A stretch of 64,000 bases of DNA, from positions 124,001 through 188,000 of the forward strand of contig DAORDH010000001.1 of NCBI GenBank assembly GCA_035345875.1, written 5' to 3'. The translations under genes were made by a program, and so were the position numbers. Positions 16,694 to 25,532 of the stretch are shown one piece after another. Within the stretch, counting starts at the first letter, position 1. The number at the start of each line of letters is the position of its first letter. This DNA comes from UBA2033 sp035345875. GTDB taxonomy: Bacteria; Spirochaetota; Leptospiria; Leptospirales; Leptospiraceae. The notes under the pieces were generated by a model, which did not search any database, was not told the origin of the DNA, and worked only from the letters and a program-made list of their open reading frames with translations.

Positions 16694-17269
16694 ATGATTT
16701 CAACAATAGCTGTTTTTCCACTTCCCAATATGGTTTTTTTTCCAGGGGCATTTTTACCTTTGCACATCTTTGAACCAAGATATAGATTGATGCTTGATTA
16801 TTGTATTGAATCAGATTATGAGATGGCAGTTACAGCCCTAAAAAGTGATTCTGAAATTGAAACTACTTTTGGTTGGGGTAAAATTGTTCGACATGAACCA
16901 CTAAAAGATGGAAGGGCAAACATACTACTTGAAGGAATGGGAATTGCTATTTTAAAAAAATTCAATTCAACGGAACCATTTATAATTGCTGAAGTTGATA
17001 AAATTGATAATGATTACTCACATATTAATACAGAAGAATTTAAAGAATTAACAAATGAACTAATAAGGCTAACACGGAGTTACCTCATGAAGCTAAATGT
17101 TGAAAATGTTTATATAAATGAAATTCAAAAACTAACATCACATCCCTTTCCTGTTGAATTTATTACTTCAGTGATTAATTGTGATTATAAGAGAAAACAA
17201 GAAATATTGATAACAGAGAATCCATACCAGAAAGCTGTTAAACTAATTCAAATATTAAAAGAAATTTAA
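16694..17269 (+). CDS. Lon N-terminal (substrate-binding) domain protein
   Basis: The 191-residue product consists of the Lon N-domain alone, without ATPase or protease. The signature FPLPNMVFFPGAFLPLHIFEPRYRLM at residues 7-32 is highly typical, followed by a beta-barrel segment with GWGKIVRHEPLKDGRANILLEG and a helical C-terminal part. Such free-standing domains are common; their function is not well defined, probably substrate recognition or RNA/protein binding. There is a 114-base spacer to the divergent aldehyde dehydrogenase gene. Confidence 0.85.
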   Translation: MISTIAVFPLPNMVFFPGAFLPLHIFEPRYRLMLDYCIESDYEMAVTALKSDSEIETTFGWGKIVRHEPLKDGRANILLEGMGIAILKKFNSTEPFIIAEVDKIDNDYSHINTEEFKELTNELIRLTRSYLMKLNVENVYINEIQKLTSHPFPVEFITSVINCDYKRKQEILITENPYQKAVKLIQILKEI

Positions 17270-17632
17270 AACAAAACCTTTTTATGATCGTTAGTTCCTA
17301 AAAATCTCCTAAAAGCATTGATTTTCTTGCATATTTTCACATATATACATTATATTGTGTGTAAAATATACTAAATATGGTTTTTTTTAAATTAAAAATA
17401 GTTAAAATTATTTAGATTGAAATTCAAATTCATATATTGAGTTTTTTTAATCAAAAAGAGGATAATCTGTATTATCCACATTTGGAGTATAAAATTTTTT
17501 GCCTATAGCATTTCCTACTGCTTTTATAAAATGATTGCATTTTGTTATTTTATTTTTCATAAATTAAATATAAATAAATGCCTCATTAAATTTTTCTCTT
17601 GCTTTTTTTAATCTTATTTTTACTTTCGAAGT
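17270..17632. other. AT-rich 363-base spacer
   Basis: The spacer is very AT-rich and holds no gene on the plus strand. The minus strand contains a 37-codon frame (17447-17560) and, just upstream of it, a stretch reading like the end of an ECF sigma factor. The rest (17270-17440) shows nothing I can name. Confidence 0.4.
17447..17560 (-). CDS. Small ORF, 37 residues, uncertain
   Basis: An ATG at 17560 opens a 37-codon frame ending at 17447. Its product has a protein-like composition in an otherwise AT-rich spacer (it includes KCNHFIKAVGNAIGKKF and a YPLFD end). There is no good Shine-Dalgarno sequence. It lies in the same frame as, and one stop codon after, the possible sigma-factor remnant, so it might be a remnant of the gene that followed. 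No function suggested. Confidence 0.25.
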   Translation of the reverse strand: MKNKITKCNHFIKAVGNAIGKKFYTPNVDNTDYPLFD

Positions 17633-17659
17633 GTGAACTTTGAAACATTTAGAAACAAA
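17567..17659 (-). pseudogene. Possible remnant of an ECF sigma factor C-terminus
   Basis: On the minus strand about 31 codons between two stops read with the pattern of sigma region 4.2: HTSKVKIRLKKAREKFNEAF, which can be aligned with the GTVKSRLFKAKEILK of the intact sigma factor at 60787-61362 (shared V-K-x-R-L-x-K-A-x-E). There is no start and nothing similar upstream, where the XRE gene lies on the other strand. Lysine-rich AT-rich DNA could produce part of this match by chance. Confidence 0.3.
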
Positions 17660-17851
17660 TTAGGAAAAAAAATAAAAGAGGAAAGACTCGCAAGAGGTTT
17701 TACTCAAGAAGATATGGATGAGGGAGACGATGGTGTTCCTCACCGAACAATGCAGAACATTGAGACTGGAAAATCAAATCCGAATCTCAAGACACTATTT
17801 CGTTTATCAAAAAGATTAAACATAAGCGTTAGTGAATTAACAGACGTTTAA
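17633..17851 (+). CDS. Small XRE-family helix-turn-helix regulator
   Basis: The 72-residue product is essentially one Cro/C1-type helix-turn-helix: KIKEERLARGFTQEDMDE, then VPHRTMQNIETGKSNPN as the recognition region and TLFRLSKRLNISVSELTDV. It would bind DNA as a dimer. The start is a GTG at 17633 with no clear ribosome binding site; no ATG lies near. No target or toxin partner is adjacent. The middle helix has an acidic insertion (EGDDG) where a tighter turn is usual. It is followed by a very strong bidirectional terminator. Confidence 0.75.
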   Translation: MNFETFRNKLGKKIKEERLARGFTQEDMDEGDDGVPHRTMQNIETGKSNPNLKTLFRLSKRLNISVSELTDV

Positions 17852-17872
17852 GTAGTTTATACGAAAATAGAC

Positions 17873-17908
17873 CTTGGAAAGTGAACTATTTTTAGTTCAC
17901 TTTCCAAG
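17873..17908. terminator. Bidirectional terminator, 15-base-pair perfect stem
   Basis: Arms CTTGGAAAGTGAACT (17873-17887) and AGTTCACTTTCCAAG (17894-17908) are exact inverted repeats with a six-base loop. It sits between the convergent XRE gene and the histidine kinase at 17928 and probably ends transcription from both. The stem is unusually long for this window. Confidence 0.7.
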
Positions 17909-17927
17909 TGCAGAATTATATCTTTTC

Positions 17928-19448
17928 TTAAATATGTGGAAGGCACAAAGTAAATGTAGAGCCTTCACCTACAGCACTTTGTACTCTTATAAATCCATTT
18001 TGTCTTTCAGCAAATTCCTTACAAATAATTAGACCAAGACCAGTTCCTTTTTCTTTTTCTGTTCCAAGCATTGTAAATTTAGAATCAATTCGAAACAGTT
18101 TTTTTATACTTTCTTCAGGGATACCTATACCCGTATCTGTAATGGCTATTTCTACATTTTTACCAGTTTGTTTTACTACAATTTTTATGTTTCCACCAAT
18201 TGGTGTGAATTTAATTGAATTTGATAATAAATTTCTAAGGATCGTATTGGTTAAATAGGAATCTGCTAATACAGAATTAACGTTCTCTAATTTAAATTCT
18301 ATTGTAATGTTTTTATGAAAAGCACTACCTTTTATTAAGTCAATGACCTTTTCGATTTCTTTGTTTATATTAAATTCAACCAAGTCAATTTGGAGAGAGC
18401 CAGTTTGTGCTTTTGCCCATTCCATAAGATTTTCTAAAAGGGCAGAGGCTGAACCGGTGGAGGCTTGAATCAAATTTACCATTTTTTGTAATTCAGCTGT
18501 ATCATAATTAGGAATATTCGAGAGTCTTTCTTTTAAAATTTCTGTAACACCTGAAATTCCAAAAAATGGATTTCTCAAGTCATGTGCCAAAATTTTAAAA
18601 AATTTATCCTTAGTAGCATTGAGCTCTTTTAAATTTTCAGATTTTCGAACTAATTCATGTTCGATTTTCTTTTGTCTGTGGATGTCTCTAGTTGTAAAAA
18701 GTATTCCAATAATTTCTCCATCCTCTTCTTTAACAGGAATAAATTTAATGTCATACCATCTTGGATAAGAGTTGACTTTATAAATTTTCTTTATTTCTAC
18801 AGCCTCACCCTTTTTACATAAATTGAAATAGGTCGACATCATGTATCTATCAGTTTCAATTAATTTATCTAAAAAGTTTTCGCCTTCTTGGATTGTAATA
18901 TTAAACATATGATAGATTCTTTTTAGAGCTAGTGAGTTAAAGAATTGAATTTTATAGTTTAGATCTATAAATAAAAAAGATTCATTTACATTGTTTAGGA
19001 TTGCTCGCATTCTAGCTTCAGAAAGTCTCAGTGCATCCATGGCGAGCTTTCTCTCAGTAATTAATTCATGTGCGATAACAATATTTCCACTACCGTCATT
19101 AAATTTTGTTACTCTAGCCCTAAACCATCTTTGTTCTGTAGGACTATGACAAGGATATACTAGTGTAAATTCTTTTGCTTCATCTTTTATTACACTCATG
19201 ATTCCATTAAACATAGGAAGAGCTTCTTCTGATCTTGCTCCCGATGAGGTCGAACAAATGTCTAAATAGTTTAATCCAATACTCTTATTTTCTGAACTGT
19301 TGCTATTTTCCTCGAAAAATTCTCTCCAGCCTTGGTTGACTGCAATAATATATCCATTTTTATCCAAAACACATACGTTAGCAGACACAGCATCCAGAGC
19401 CGCTTGTGCAAACGAACTTGAATTCATGATTTGTTGATTTAATTCCAT
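17928..19448 (-). CDS. Soluble PAS-PAS histidine kinase
   Basis: The 506-residue product has two PAS domains (about 12-130 and 145-265) and a HisKA/HATPase kinase core. The phospho-acceptor His is in ILAHDLRNPF (about 289); N, G1 and G2 boxes appear as NLLSNSIKFT, DTGIGIPEE and KGTGLGLIICKEF. No membrane segment or signal peptide is present, so it senses a cytoplasmic or diffusible signal. It lies three bases downstream of the kinase gene 19452-21386 and is probably co-transcribed and recently duplicated with it. No response regulator is adjacent. Confidence 0.88.
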   Translation of the reverse strand: MELNQQIMNSSSFAQAALDAVSANVCVLDKNGYIIAVNQGWREFFEENSNSSENKSIGLNYLDICSTSSGARSEEALPMFNGIMSVIKDEAKEFTLVYPCHSPTEQRWFRARVTKFNDGSGNIVIAHELITERKLAMDALRLSEARMRAILNNVNESFLFIDLNYKIQFFNSLALKRIYHMFNITIQEGENFLDKLIETDRYMMSTYFNLCKKGEAVEIKKIYKVNSYPRWYDIKFIPVKEEDGEIIGILFTTRDIHRQKKIEHELVRKSENLKELNATKDKFFKILAHDLRNPFFGISGVTEILKERLSNIPNYDTAELQKMVNLIQASTGSASALLENLMEWAKAQTGSLQIDLVEFNINKEIEKVIDLIKGSAFHKNITIEFKLENVNSVLADSYLTNTILRNLLSNSIKFTPIGGNIKIVVKQTGKNVEIAITDTGIGIPEESIKKLFRIDSKFTMLGTEKEKGTGLGLIICKEFAERQNGFIRVQSAVGEGSTFTLCLPHI

Positions 19449-19451
19449 TTT

Positions 19452-21386
19452 TTATAATGCAATTGGTAAAATAAAAGTAAATTTAGATCCTTTATTAAAT
19501 TCGCTTTCTACCCAGATTTTTCCATTCTGCTTTTCTGTAAATTCCTTACATAGTATTAAACCAAGACCGGTTCCTTTTTCACCGTTTGTTCCTAATTTTG
19601 TTATTTTAGAATCGATTCTAAATAATTTGGAAAGGTGCTCTTCTTTTATTCCAATGCCGGTATCTTCAATGGAAATTTCTGCGTAGTCATTATTGAATTT
19701 AGTTCTTACTATGATTTTACCGCCTGGATTTGTAAATTTGATCGAATTAGTAAATAAATTTCTAAGTATAGTATTCGTTAAAGAAGGATCAGCTAAAACG
19801 AATTTTTCAGCATCTAAGTTTTTTTCAATTTCTATTTGTTTATTAAAAGCAATTCCAGAGATAAGAGGAATTGTCGCTTCAATTATAGAGTTTATAGATG
19901 TTATGATTAAATCACATTGTAATTCACCAGTTTGAGACCGCGCCCAGTGGAGTAAATTATCTAATAGGTTTGAAGCAGATCTAGCGGAACTTTGAATTAA
20001 ATTTGCCATCTTTAAAAGATCTTCTTTCGTATATTGGCTCTCTGATTCTTTTAGCTTGCTCTCAAGCATTTCGGAAATTCCTAAGATTCCAGCAAACGGA
20101 TTCTTTAGATCATGAGCAATTATATTAAAGAATTTATCCTTTGTATGATTTAGATTCTCAAGATCTTCCAGATAACGTTCTCTTTCAGTTTCTGCTTCTC
20201 TTTTTGCAGTTATATCCCTTGCAGTAAACATGACTCCAATCACTTCAGAAGATTTATTTTTTATAGGAGTATATAAAACTTCAAACCATACAGTTCCTGA
20301 ATTTGTGGAAAAATTTCGAATGTGAGTGATTATTTCTCCTTTTAAAGCAGAATGGAAGGAAAGAGTAAAATTTTCAATTCTACTTTCAGGTAAAATATGT
20401 AACATAGATTTCCCAATCGTTAATTCGGTATTTAAAAATATCTTTGATCTACTATTTGCTGTATCATTAAAAAATTGAATTCGATAATCTAAATCAATGA
20501 AGATTATCGAGTCTGGACTTGTATCTAAAATGGCTCTAGTTCTTGCCTCGGAAATACGAAGAGCTTCTTCTGCCTGCACTCTTTTTGTGATATCTGTACG
20601 GATGGCAATAAAATGTTCAATTTCGCCATCTAAATTACGCAAAGGAGCGATTGTGGTTGCTACCCAGTAGTAACTTCCATCCTTGGCTTGATTTCTAATT
20701 TCTCCATGCCATGTCTCTCCTTTTTTTATAGTGGAATACATATTATGGAAGAAATACTTTGAATGGTATCCTGAGTTTAGGATTCTATGATTTTGTCCTA
20801 TTAGTTCTTCTCGTGAATACTTACTGAGTGTACAAAATTTTGAATTTGCATATATAATAGTTCCATTATAGTCAGTTATAGCAACTATCGCATGTTGATC
20901 TATTGCTTGCTGTCTTTGGCTTACTTCTAAATTTGATTTTCTGAGTTTTACAAATAAATCCTTTTCAACATCTTTATTTTTCTTATATTCTGTTATATCT
21001 TCGAAAACCGCATAGACACCGATAGGTTTCTGGCTGTTTTCAATAAAAACTGGAACTGCGTCAATTTGAATCCAGATGTATTGTTGTTTTATTGGATTGA
21101 AAATTCCCATCGTTACATTTGAAATTGAATTACCTGTTCGAAGAGCCATAGGTCCTGGATGTTCATCACCCGAGAAAAAACTTCCATCTTCATGAATAGA
21201 CATCCAATCTGGGTGATTTGAATTTCTACCGTTGATTTGCGAAAAGCTTAAACCAAGAATTCGCTGTGCTGCTAGATTTGCATAAAGAATCTCACCTTCT
21301 GCATTTTGATAAACAAATCCAATGGGAAGAGTATCAATGATTTGGTTTATCGGTAAGTTGGCATCTGTGAATGAATAGTGTTGCAT
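19452..21386 (-). CDS. Soluble triple-PAS histidine kinase
   Basis: The 644-residue product carries three PAS domains (about 10-135, 155-275, 285-400); the second contains NGTIIYANSKFCTLSKYSREEL and the WHGEIRNQAKDGSYYW pattern typical of PAS-PAC redox or flavin sensors, though cofactor residues cannot be confirmed. The kinase core has IIAHDLKNPF (His about 424), NLFTNSIKFT, DTGIGIKEE and KGTGLGLILCKEF. It is cytoplasmic. The kinase core is very close to those of its two neighbours, pointing to tandem duplication with replacement of sensor domains. Confidence 0.88.
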   Translation of the reverse strand: MQHYSFTDANLPINQIIDTLPIGFVYQNAEGEILYANLAAQRILGLSFSQINGRNSNHPDWMSIHEDGSFFSGDEHPGPMALRTGNSISNVTMGIFNPIKQQYIWIQIDAVPVFIENSQKPIGVYAVFEDITEYKKNKDVEKDLFVKLRKSNLEVSQRQQAIDQHAIVAITDYNGTIIYANSKFCTLSKYSREELIGQNHRILNSGYHSKYFFHNMYSTIKKGETWHGEIRNQAKDGSYYWVATTIAPLRNLDGEIEHFIAIRTDITKRVQAEEALRISEARTRAILDTSPDSIIFIDLDYRIQFFNDTANSRSKIFLNTELTIGKSMLHILPESRIENFTLSFHSALKGEIITHIRNFSTNSGTVWFEVLYTPIKNKSSEVIGVMFTARDITAKREAETERERYLEDLENLNHTKDKFFNIIAHDLKNPFAGILGISEMLESKLKESESQYTKEDLLKMANLIQSSARSASNLLDNLLHWARSQTGELQCDLIITSINSIIEATIPLISGIAFNKQIEIEKNLDAEKFVLADPSLTNTILRNLFTNSIKFTNPGGKIIVRTKFNNDYAEISIEDTGIGIKEEHLSKLFRIDSKITKLGTNGEKGTGLGLILCKEFTEKQNGKIWVESEFNKGSKFTFILPIAL

Positions 21387-21538
21387 TTTATTGTGAGATA
21401 TAATTTTATTATTTACTAATTATAAAATCTCTAATCCTCATTCTGGTTTTATCTTTAGAATAGTAGGAATTTAAAACCTAGACATAAAATGGCAAGCGAA
21501 TTTTTTGCTACTGAGATTCCTTTAAGACTATCGTATTT

Positions 21539-23800
21539 TTAAAGGTCAAAGGCACTTTGCTTTGGCAATGTAATCACAAAAGTACTACCTTCACCTAACT
21601 TACTGTTTACTTCTATCAATCCAGATTGTTTATCAATAAATTCCTTACGTAAAATGAGACCTAGACCAGAACCTTGTTCTTGTTCTGTTCCAGATTCTGT
21701 AAACTTTTCATCTATTTTAAAAAGACGATTTAAATTTTCTTCCGAAATACCGATTCCATTATCTTGTATTAGAATTTCTATTCTATCAGTAAAATCTCTA
21801 CAGAAAATATTGATTCTTCCATTTCTGTATGTATATTTTAATGCATTGGATAAAATGTTTCTAATAATAGTACTCGTTAAATATTCATCTCCGAAGAAGA
21901 AAACGTTGTCCGATATTTCAATCTCAATATTGATATTTTTTGCAGCGGCATTTCCTTTGAATAAATTAACTACTTCCAAAACTAGTTTTTTTAAATAAAT
22001 AGTTTCAGGAAATAAATCTATATCGTTTGTCTGTGCTCTAGACCAATGTAAAAGATTCTCAAGTAGGTCATAGGCTGAGCGAGAAGAGTCTTGAATTAAC
22101 TCAATGTATTTTTTATTTTCGTGAAATTTATCCGTTTTATCTATATTTAGTAATATAACTTTAATCAAATTTAAAATTCCAATAAATGGATTTCTTAAAT
22201 CATGAGCAATGATACTAAAAAATTTATCCTTAGTTGCATTCAATTTTTTAAGACTCTCAGTAAAATCTTCTAGTTGAAGATTCGCCATTTTTCTTTCTGT
22301 GATGTCTGTTATAATTACTATATGGTAAGTAAAATTATCTTCTTCTAGTTTTAAAGGAACACAAGTAAGACTAGTCCATATAACCCTATTATCCTTTCGG
22401 ATTAGCCTTTTTTCCATTGTAAACCATTGAATTGATCCTTGGATTAATTTATCCATATTTTCCAAATCCTCTTTTAAATCATCAGGATAGGAAATACGTT
22501 GGTAATCCATCTTTAGAAGTTCATCTTCAGTATAACCTATAATTTCTGTTGATTTTGGATTTATTTGGATAAACTTGCCCGATTTGGATTCAATAAGCGC
22601 TATACCTAACGGTGCCTGATCAAAAATAGCATGAAATCTTGCTTCGCTAATTTTTAGGTCTAACTCTGCTTTTTTCTTTTCAGTAATATCTCTTGCTGTT
22701 AACACAACTCCAATTGTATTTCTTTTTTCATTTTTAACTGGTATAAATTGAAACTCATACCAAACAATTAAATTATTGATAGTAAAATGTTTATCGTAAA
22801 CTACTCTTTCTCCATTCCAAGCTCTTTCAAAGTTAGAATTAAAAAGATTTAGGGAATCTGGCTGAACAATTTTGTAAATAGAATCGCCTACCTGAAGCGT
22901 TACATCAAATGTTCTTTTAGTTCTATCCTGTGCTTGCTTATTAAAAAATAGAATTTGCTTTTGTTCAGAAATAAAAATAAAGGATTCGTAGCTATTATCA
23001 AAAATAGCTTTCATTGTAGTTTCGGAAAGACGAAGTGCCTCTTCTGTTTTAATCCGGTCTGTTATATCTTGTAATACGCCTATCGTTCTAATTGGATTTC
23101 CTTTCAAATCAAAATCTGTTTTAAAAGTCTCATTTACAGTTTTAATCTTCCCATTTTTTAGAAGAATTCTATGTTCCATAGTAATTGGAATTTTTTCTCT
23201 CAAAGAATGATGGAAGGCATTTACTAAAATATCTCTATCATCTGGATGAACAAGATTTAAGCCATAATCAAAATTTAATGATTCCTTTTTCTCTTCTAGT
23301 TCATAAATATCAAACATCCCTTTAGACCAGAATACTTTTTGATTTAGTATATCCACTTCCCATCTTCCAATTTTTGCCAATGTTTCCACTTGACGTAAAA
23401 ATGTTTCTTGTTTTTGGATTGTTTCTTCTTTTCTTTTTTGTTCTGTAATATCATACACTAATGAGTGCAGCAAGATTTGTCCATTATGGTCGATGACATT
23501 ACTAAAAACACAAACATCTCGAATTGAATTAGAGGTGCGATGTTTATATTCAAAGAAACCTTGTCTGTTATTCTTAACTTGATCCAAGGCATTTTTAATT
23601 TCTTCGGGTGAGAGTGTATTAATATCTTGAATTTTTTTACCAACGAGCTCGGCTTTTGACCAACCGTAAAAACGTTCTGCAGCAGGATTTGCACAAATAA
23701 TTTCGCTAGTCTCTGGATCAATGAGTAAATGAATTGCATCACTATTGAAAAACATTTCTTCAAAGGAAAGGTTTGGTATATTAATTTTTTTCTTTAACAT
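21539..23800 (-). CDS. Soluble multi-PAS histidine kinase
   Basis: The 753-residue product has four PAS domains (about 12-125, 130-255, 265-385, 390-510) followed by HisKA and HATPase. IIAHDLRNPF places the phospho-His near residue 532, with NILSNALKYT, DNGIGISEE and QGSGLGLILRKEF as ATP-lid and nucleotide boxes. No membrane segment is seen. It is the first of three tandem kinases on this strand, separated from the next by 152 bases that may hold a separate promoter. As no receiver protein is near, the partner may be elsewhere or one of the orphan receivers such as the one at 47579. Confidence 0.88.
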   Translation of the reverse strand: MLKKKINIPNLSFEEMFFNSDAIHLLIDPETSEIICANPAAERFYGWSKAELVGKKIQDINTLSPEEIKNALDQVKNNRQGFFEYKHRTSNSIRDVCVFSNVIDHNGQILLHSLVYDITEQKRKEETIQKQETFLRQVETLAKIGRWEVDILNQKVFWSKGMFDIYELEEKKESLNFDYGLNLVHPDDRDILVNAFHHSLREKIPITMEHRILLKNGKIKTVNETFKTDFDLKGNPIRTIGVLQDITDRIKTEEALRLSETTMKAIFDNSYESFIFISEQKQILFFNKQAQDRTKRTFDVTLQVGDSIYKIVQPDSLNLFNSNFERAWNGERVVYDKHFTINNLIVWYEFQFIPVKNEKRNTIGVVLTARDITEKKKAELDLKISEARFHAIFDQAPLGIALIESKSGKFIQINPKSTEIIGYTEDELLKMDYQRISYPDDLKEDLENMDKLIQGSIQWFTMEKRLIRKDNRVIWTSLTCVPLKLEEDNFTYHIVIITDITERKMANLQLEDFTESLKKLNATKDKFFSIIAHDLRNPFIGILNLIKVILLNIDKTDKFHENKKYIELIQDSSRSAYDLLENLLHWSRAQTNDIDLFPETIYLKKLVLEVVNLFKGNAAAKNINIEIEISDNVFFFGDEYLTSTIIRNILSNALKYTYRNGRINIFCRDFTDRIEILIQDNGIGISEENLNRLFKIDEKFTESGTEQEQGSGLGLILRKEFIDKQSGLIEVNSKLGEGSTFVITLPKQSAFDL

Positions 23801-24125
23801 AGCCTATCATAGTTTTCAATGAGTCTTAAATTCATATATTCCCTACAGATTCCAAAGAACTCAATTCATAATATTACTAAAAATATTTCTAACTATCAGA
23901 TTTAAAGTCAAACGATTTATTCGCAAATACAAAAAATGGTGAGAAATGGATTAAAAAGAGATTCAAAGCCGTCTTGGAAATCTATCTATACATGTAAAGA
24001 GGATTTAGTTAAAAACTTTTTCAAAAAAAGATTTTTTTATGAGTCAGAAATTTTTACAAAGTGGCATAGAACTTGAATCATTAGTTGAAAGATTTTGAAC
24101 GTCTTTCAATCTTGCATCAAGACCC
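23801..24125. other. Divergent spacer between kinase array and LPS-export operon
   Basis: This 325-base region must hold promoters for the kinase array on the minus strand and for the long operon starting at 24126. It is AT-rich. The only clear structure is an inverted repeat, TTGAAAGA (24085-24092) and TCTTTCAA (24102-24109), perfect over eight bases with a nine-base loop, 17 bases before the 24126 ATG. It could be an operator or a leader hairpin. There is no strong ribosome binding site before 24126. Confidence 0.45.
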
Positions 24126-25532
24126 ATGAAAACGCAGAAAGGAAACAAACTGAACTTACCATTTATTTGGATTATTTTTACTTTCAGTGGATTGCTATCT
24201 ATTCAGGCAAATACAAGACCAGCTTTACTTATTTCTCCTTTAAATCTTTCGGATGGTAATTTCCCATACATAGAAACTGCAAAGTCTTCTAAAAAAAACC
24301 AATCCAAAATTCCGGCAACTTGGGGAGGGGCAACACTATCGCAAGAAACAAAAAATGTTGAAGGTATAGATATGACGGTTTATTCTTTGACCGGTGGAGC
24401 GTGGATTTTACATAAAAAAGTAAAACTTTCTGCCAATAGCATTGAAATAGTAGGGGAAGATGCTTATAGAGGACATTTAAAAGGACAAACAAAAGTAGAA
24501 GATCCAGAGAATGGGATTACCTTAACTGCCGGGAAAGGAATTTATGACAAAGCACAAGAAACTGTTATTTTAGAAGGTCGACCCACTCTTATATTTGTAG
24601 ATAAAGAAAAAAAAGTAACCAAAATTACAGCTCCCTATTTAAAACGTTATTTATCAGATAACAAGACTGTGTTTGAGGGAGGTGCGATAGTTGAAAACAG
24701 TGATTATACTATCTATTCGGACGCTGCTATCTTTGAAGAGAAAGAAGAATCTCTTACGATGGAGGGTTACCCGTTTATCTTTGGAAAAGAAACATTTTTA
24801 ACAGGAGAGAAAGTAACTTACTCCAATTCGACTAAGAACACTGTTCTAGAAAATGATACAATTCTACTTAAATTGAGTTTTGAAAATCCCAAAAAAAAGA
24901 CAATCAGAAAAGATTCTAAGGAAGCGGATAATACAGATAAGCCGGAAGAAACTGAAAAAATAAAAAAAATCAGTATTTTTACAGGCGATAAACTAATCAA
25001 TCAATCTGGAGATGAGGAGACTCGCTTTATCGGGATGTTTGGAAATGCAAAAATGACAAGAGATGATTTTGAGTTCACCGGATCTTATATAAAAGCATTT
25101 GGAAAAGAAAATGGAAATATAGAAGCAAAAGAGGGCGTTACTCTACTTGATAAAGAAAATCACGTGCGTCTATCGGGAGATACTTTGGAACATAGTAAGG
25201 AAAAAGATTATTCCCATATGACCGACAATGCAATGATCGAGTTTTTAGATAAAGAAAATGAAAATGTAAATTCTAGTATGACCGCTATTGAAGTAGAAAG
25301 ATTTGGAGATAAGAAGGAGATTGTTTGTAGAGGAGATGTAAATTTGGTTTCCAGTGATTCAACAATTCATGGAGAATACGCTACTTATTTTGAAGAGAGC
25401 GAAAAAATGTATGTAGAGGGAAATCCGAGTCTTAAAAAAGAAGAAAAGACAGTATATTGTGGGCGAATCATTATTTACCCCAATTCGGATCGAATTATTT
25501 TATCAGACGGACTGAATGTAAATAAAAAATGA
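24126..25532 (+). CDS. OstA/LptA-like LPS-transport periplasmic protein
   Basis: The 468-residue product begins with a signal peptide (about 1-28, ending SIQANT) and consists of OstA-type beta-jellyroll repeats: successive TL-AGKGIYDKAQETVILEG, VFEGGAIVENSDYTIYSDAA and LSGDTLEHSKEKD blocks over residues 65-465. LptA forms the periplasmic bridge that carries LPS to the outer membrane. At 468 residues it is more than twice the size of E. coli LptA, so it may span more of the bridge or include an LptC-like part. Its stop overlaps the start of lptB, which confirms the pathway. Confidence 0.8.
   Translation: MKTQKGNKLNLPFIWIIFTFSGLLSIQANTRPALLISPLNLSDGNFPYIETAKSSKKNQSKIPATWGGATLSQETKNVEGIDMTVYSLTGGAWILHKKVKLSANSIEIVGEDAYRGHLKGQTKVEDPENGITLTAGKGIYDKAQETVILEGRPTLIFVDKEKKVTKITAPYLKRYLSDNKTVFEGGAIVENSDYTIYSDAAIFEEKEESLTMEGYPFIFGKETFLTGEKVTYSNSTKNTVLENDTILLKLSFENPKKKTIRKDSKEADNTDKPEETEKIKKISIFTGDKLINQSGDEETRFIGMFGNAKMTRDDFEFTGSYIKAFGKENGNIEAKEGVTLLDKENHVRLSGDTLEHSKEKDYSHMTDNAMIEFLDKENENVNSSMTAIEVERFGDKKEIVCRGDVNLVSSDSTIHGEYATYFEESEKMYVEGNPSLKKEEKTVYCGRIIIYPNSDRIILSDGLNVNKK

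Noticed and set aside
24063..24079. Sigma-54-like TGGCAT-N5-TTGAA upstream of the rpoN operon
   Set aside because: The near-invariant GC of the -12 element is missing (TTGAA for TTGCA), and the -24 part ends in T; too weak to call.
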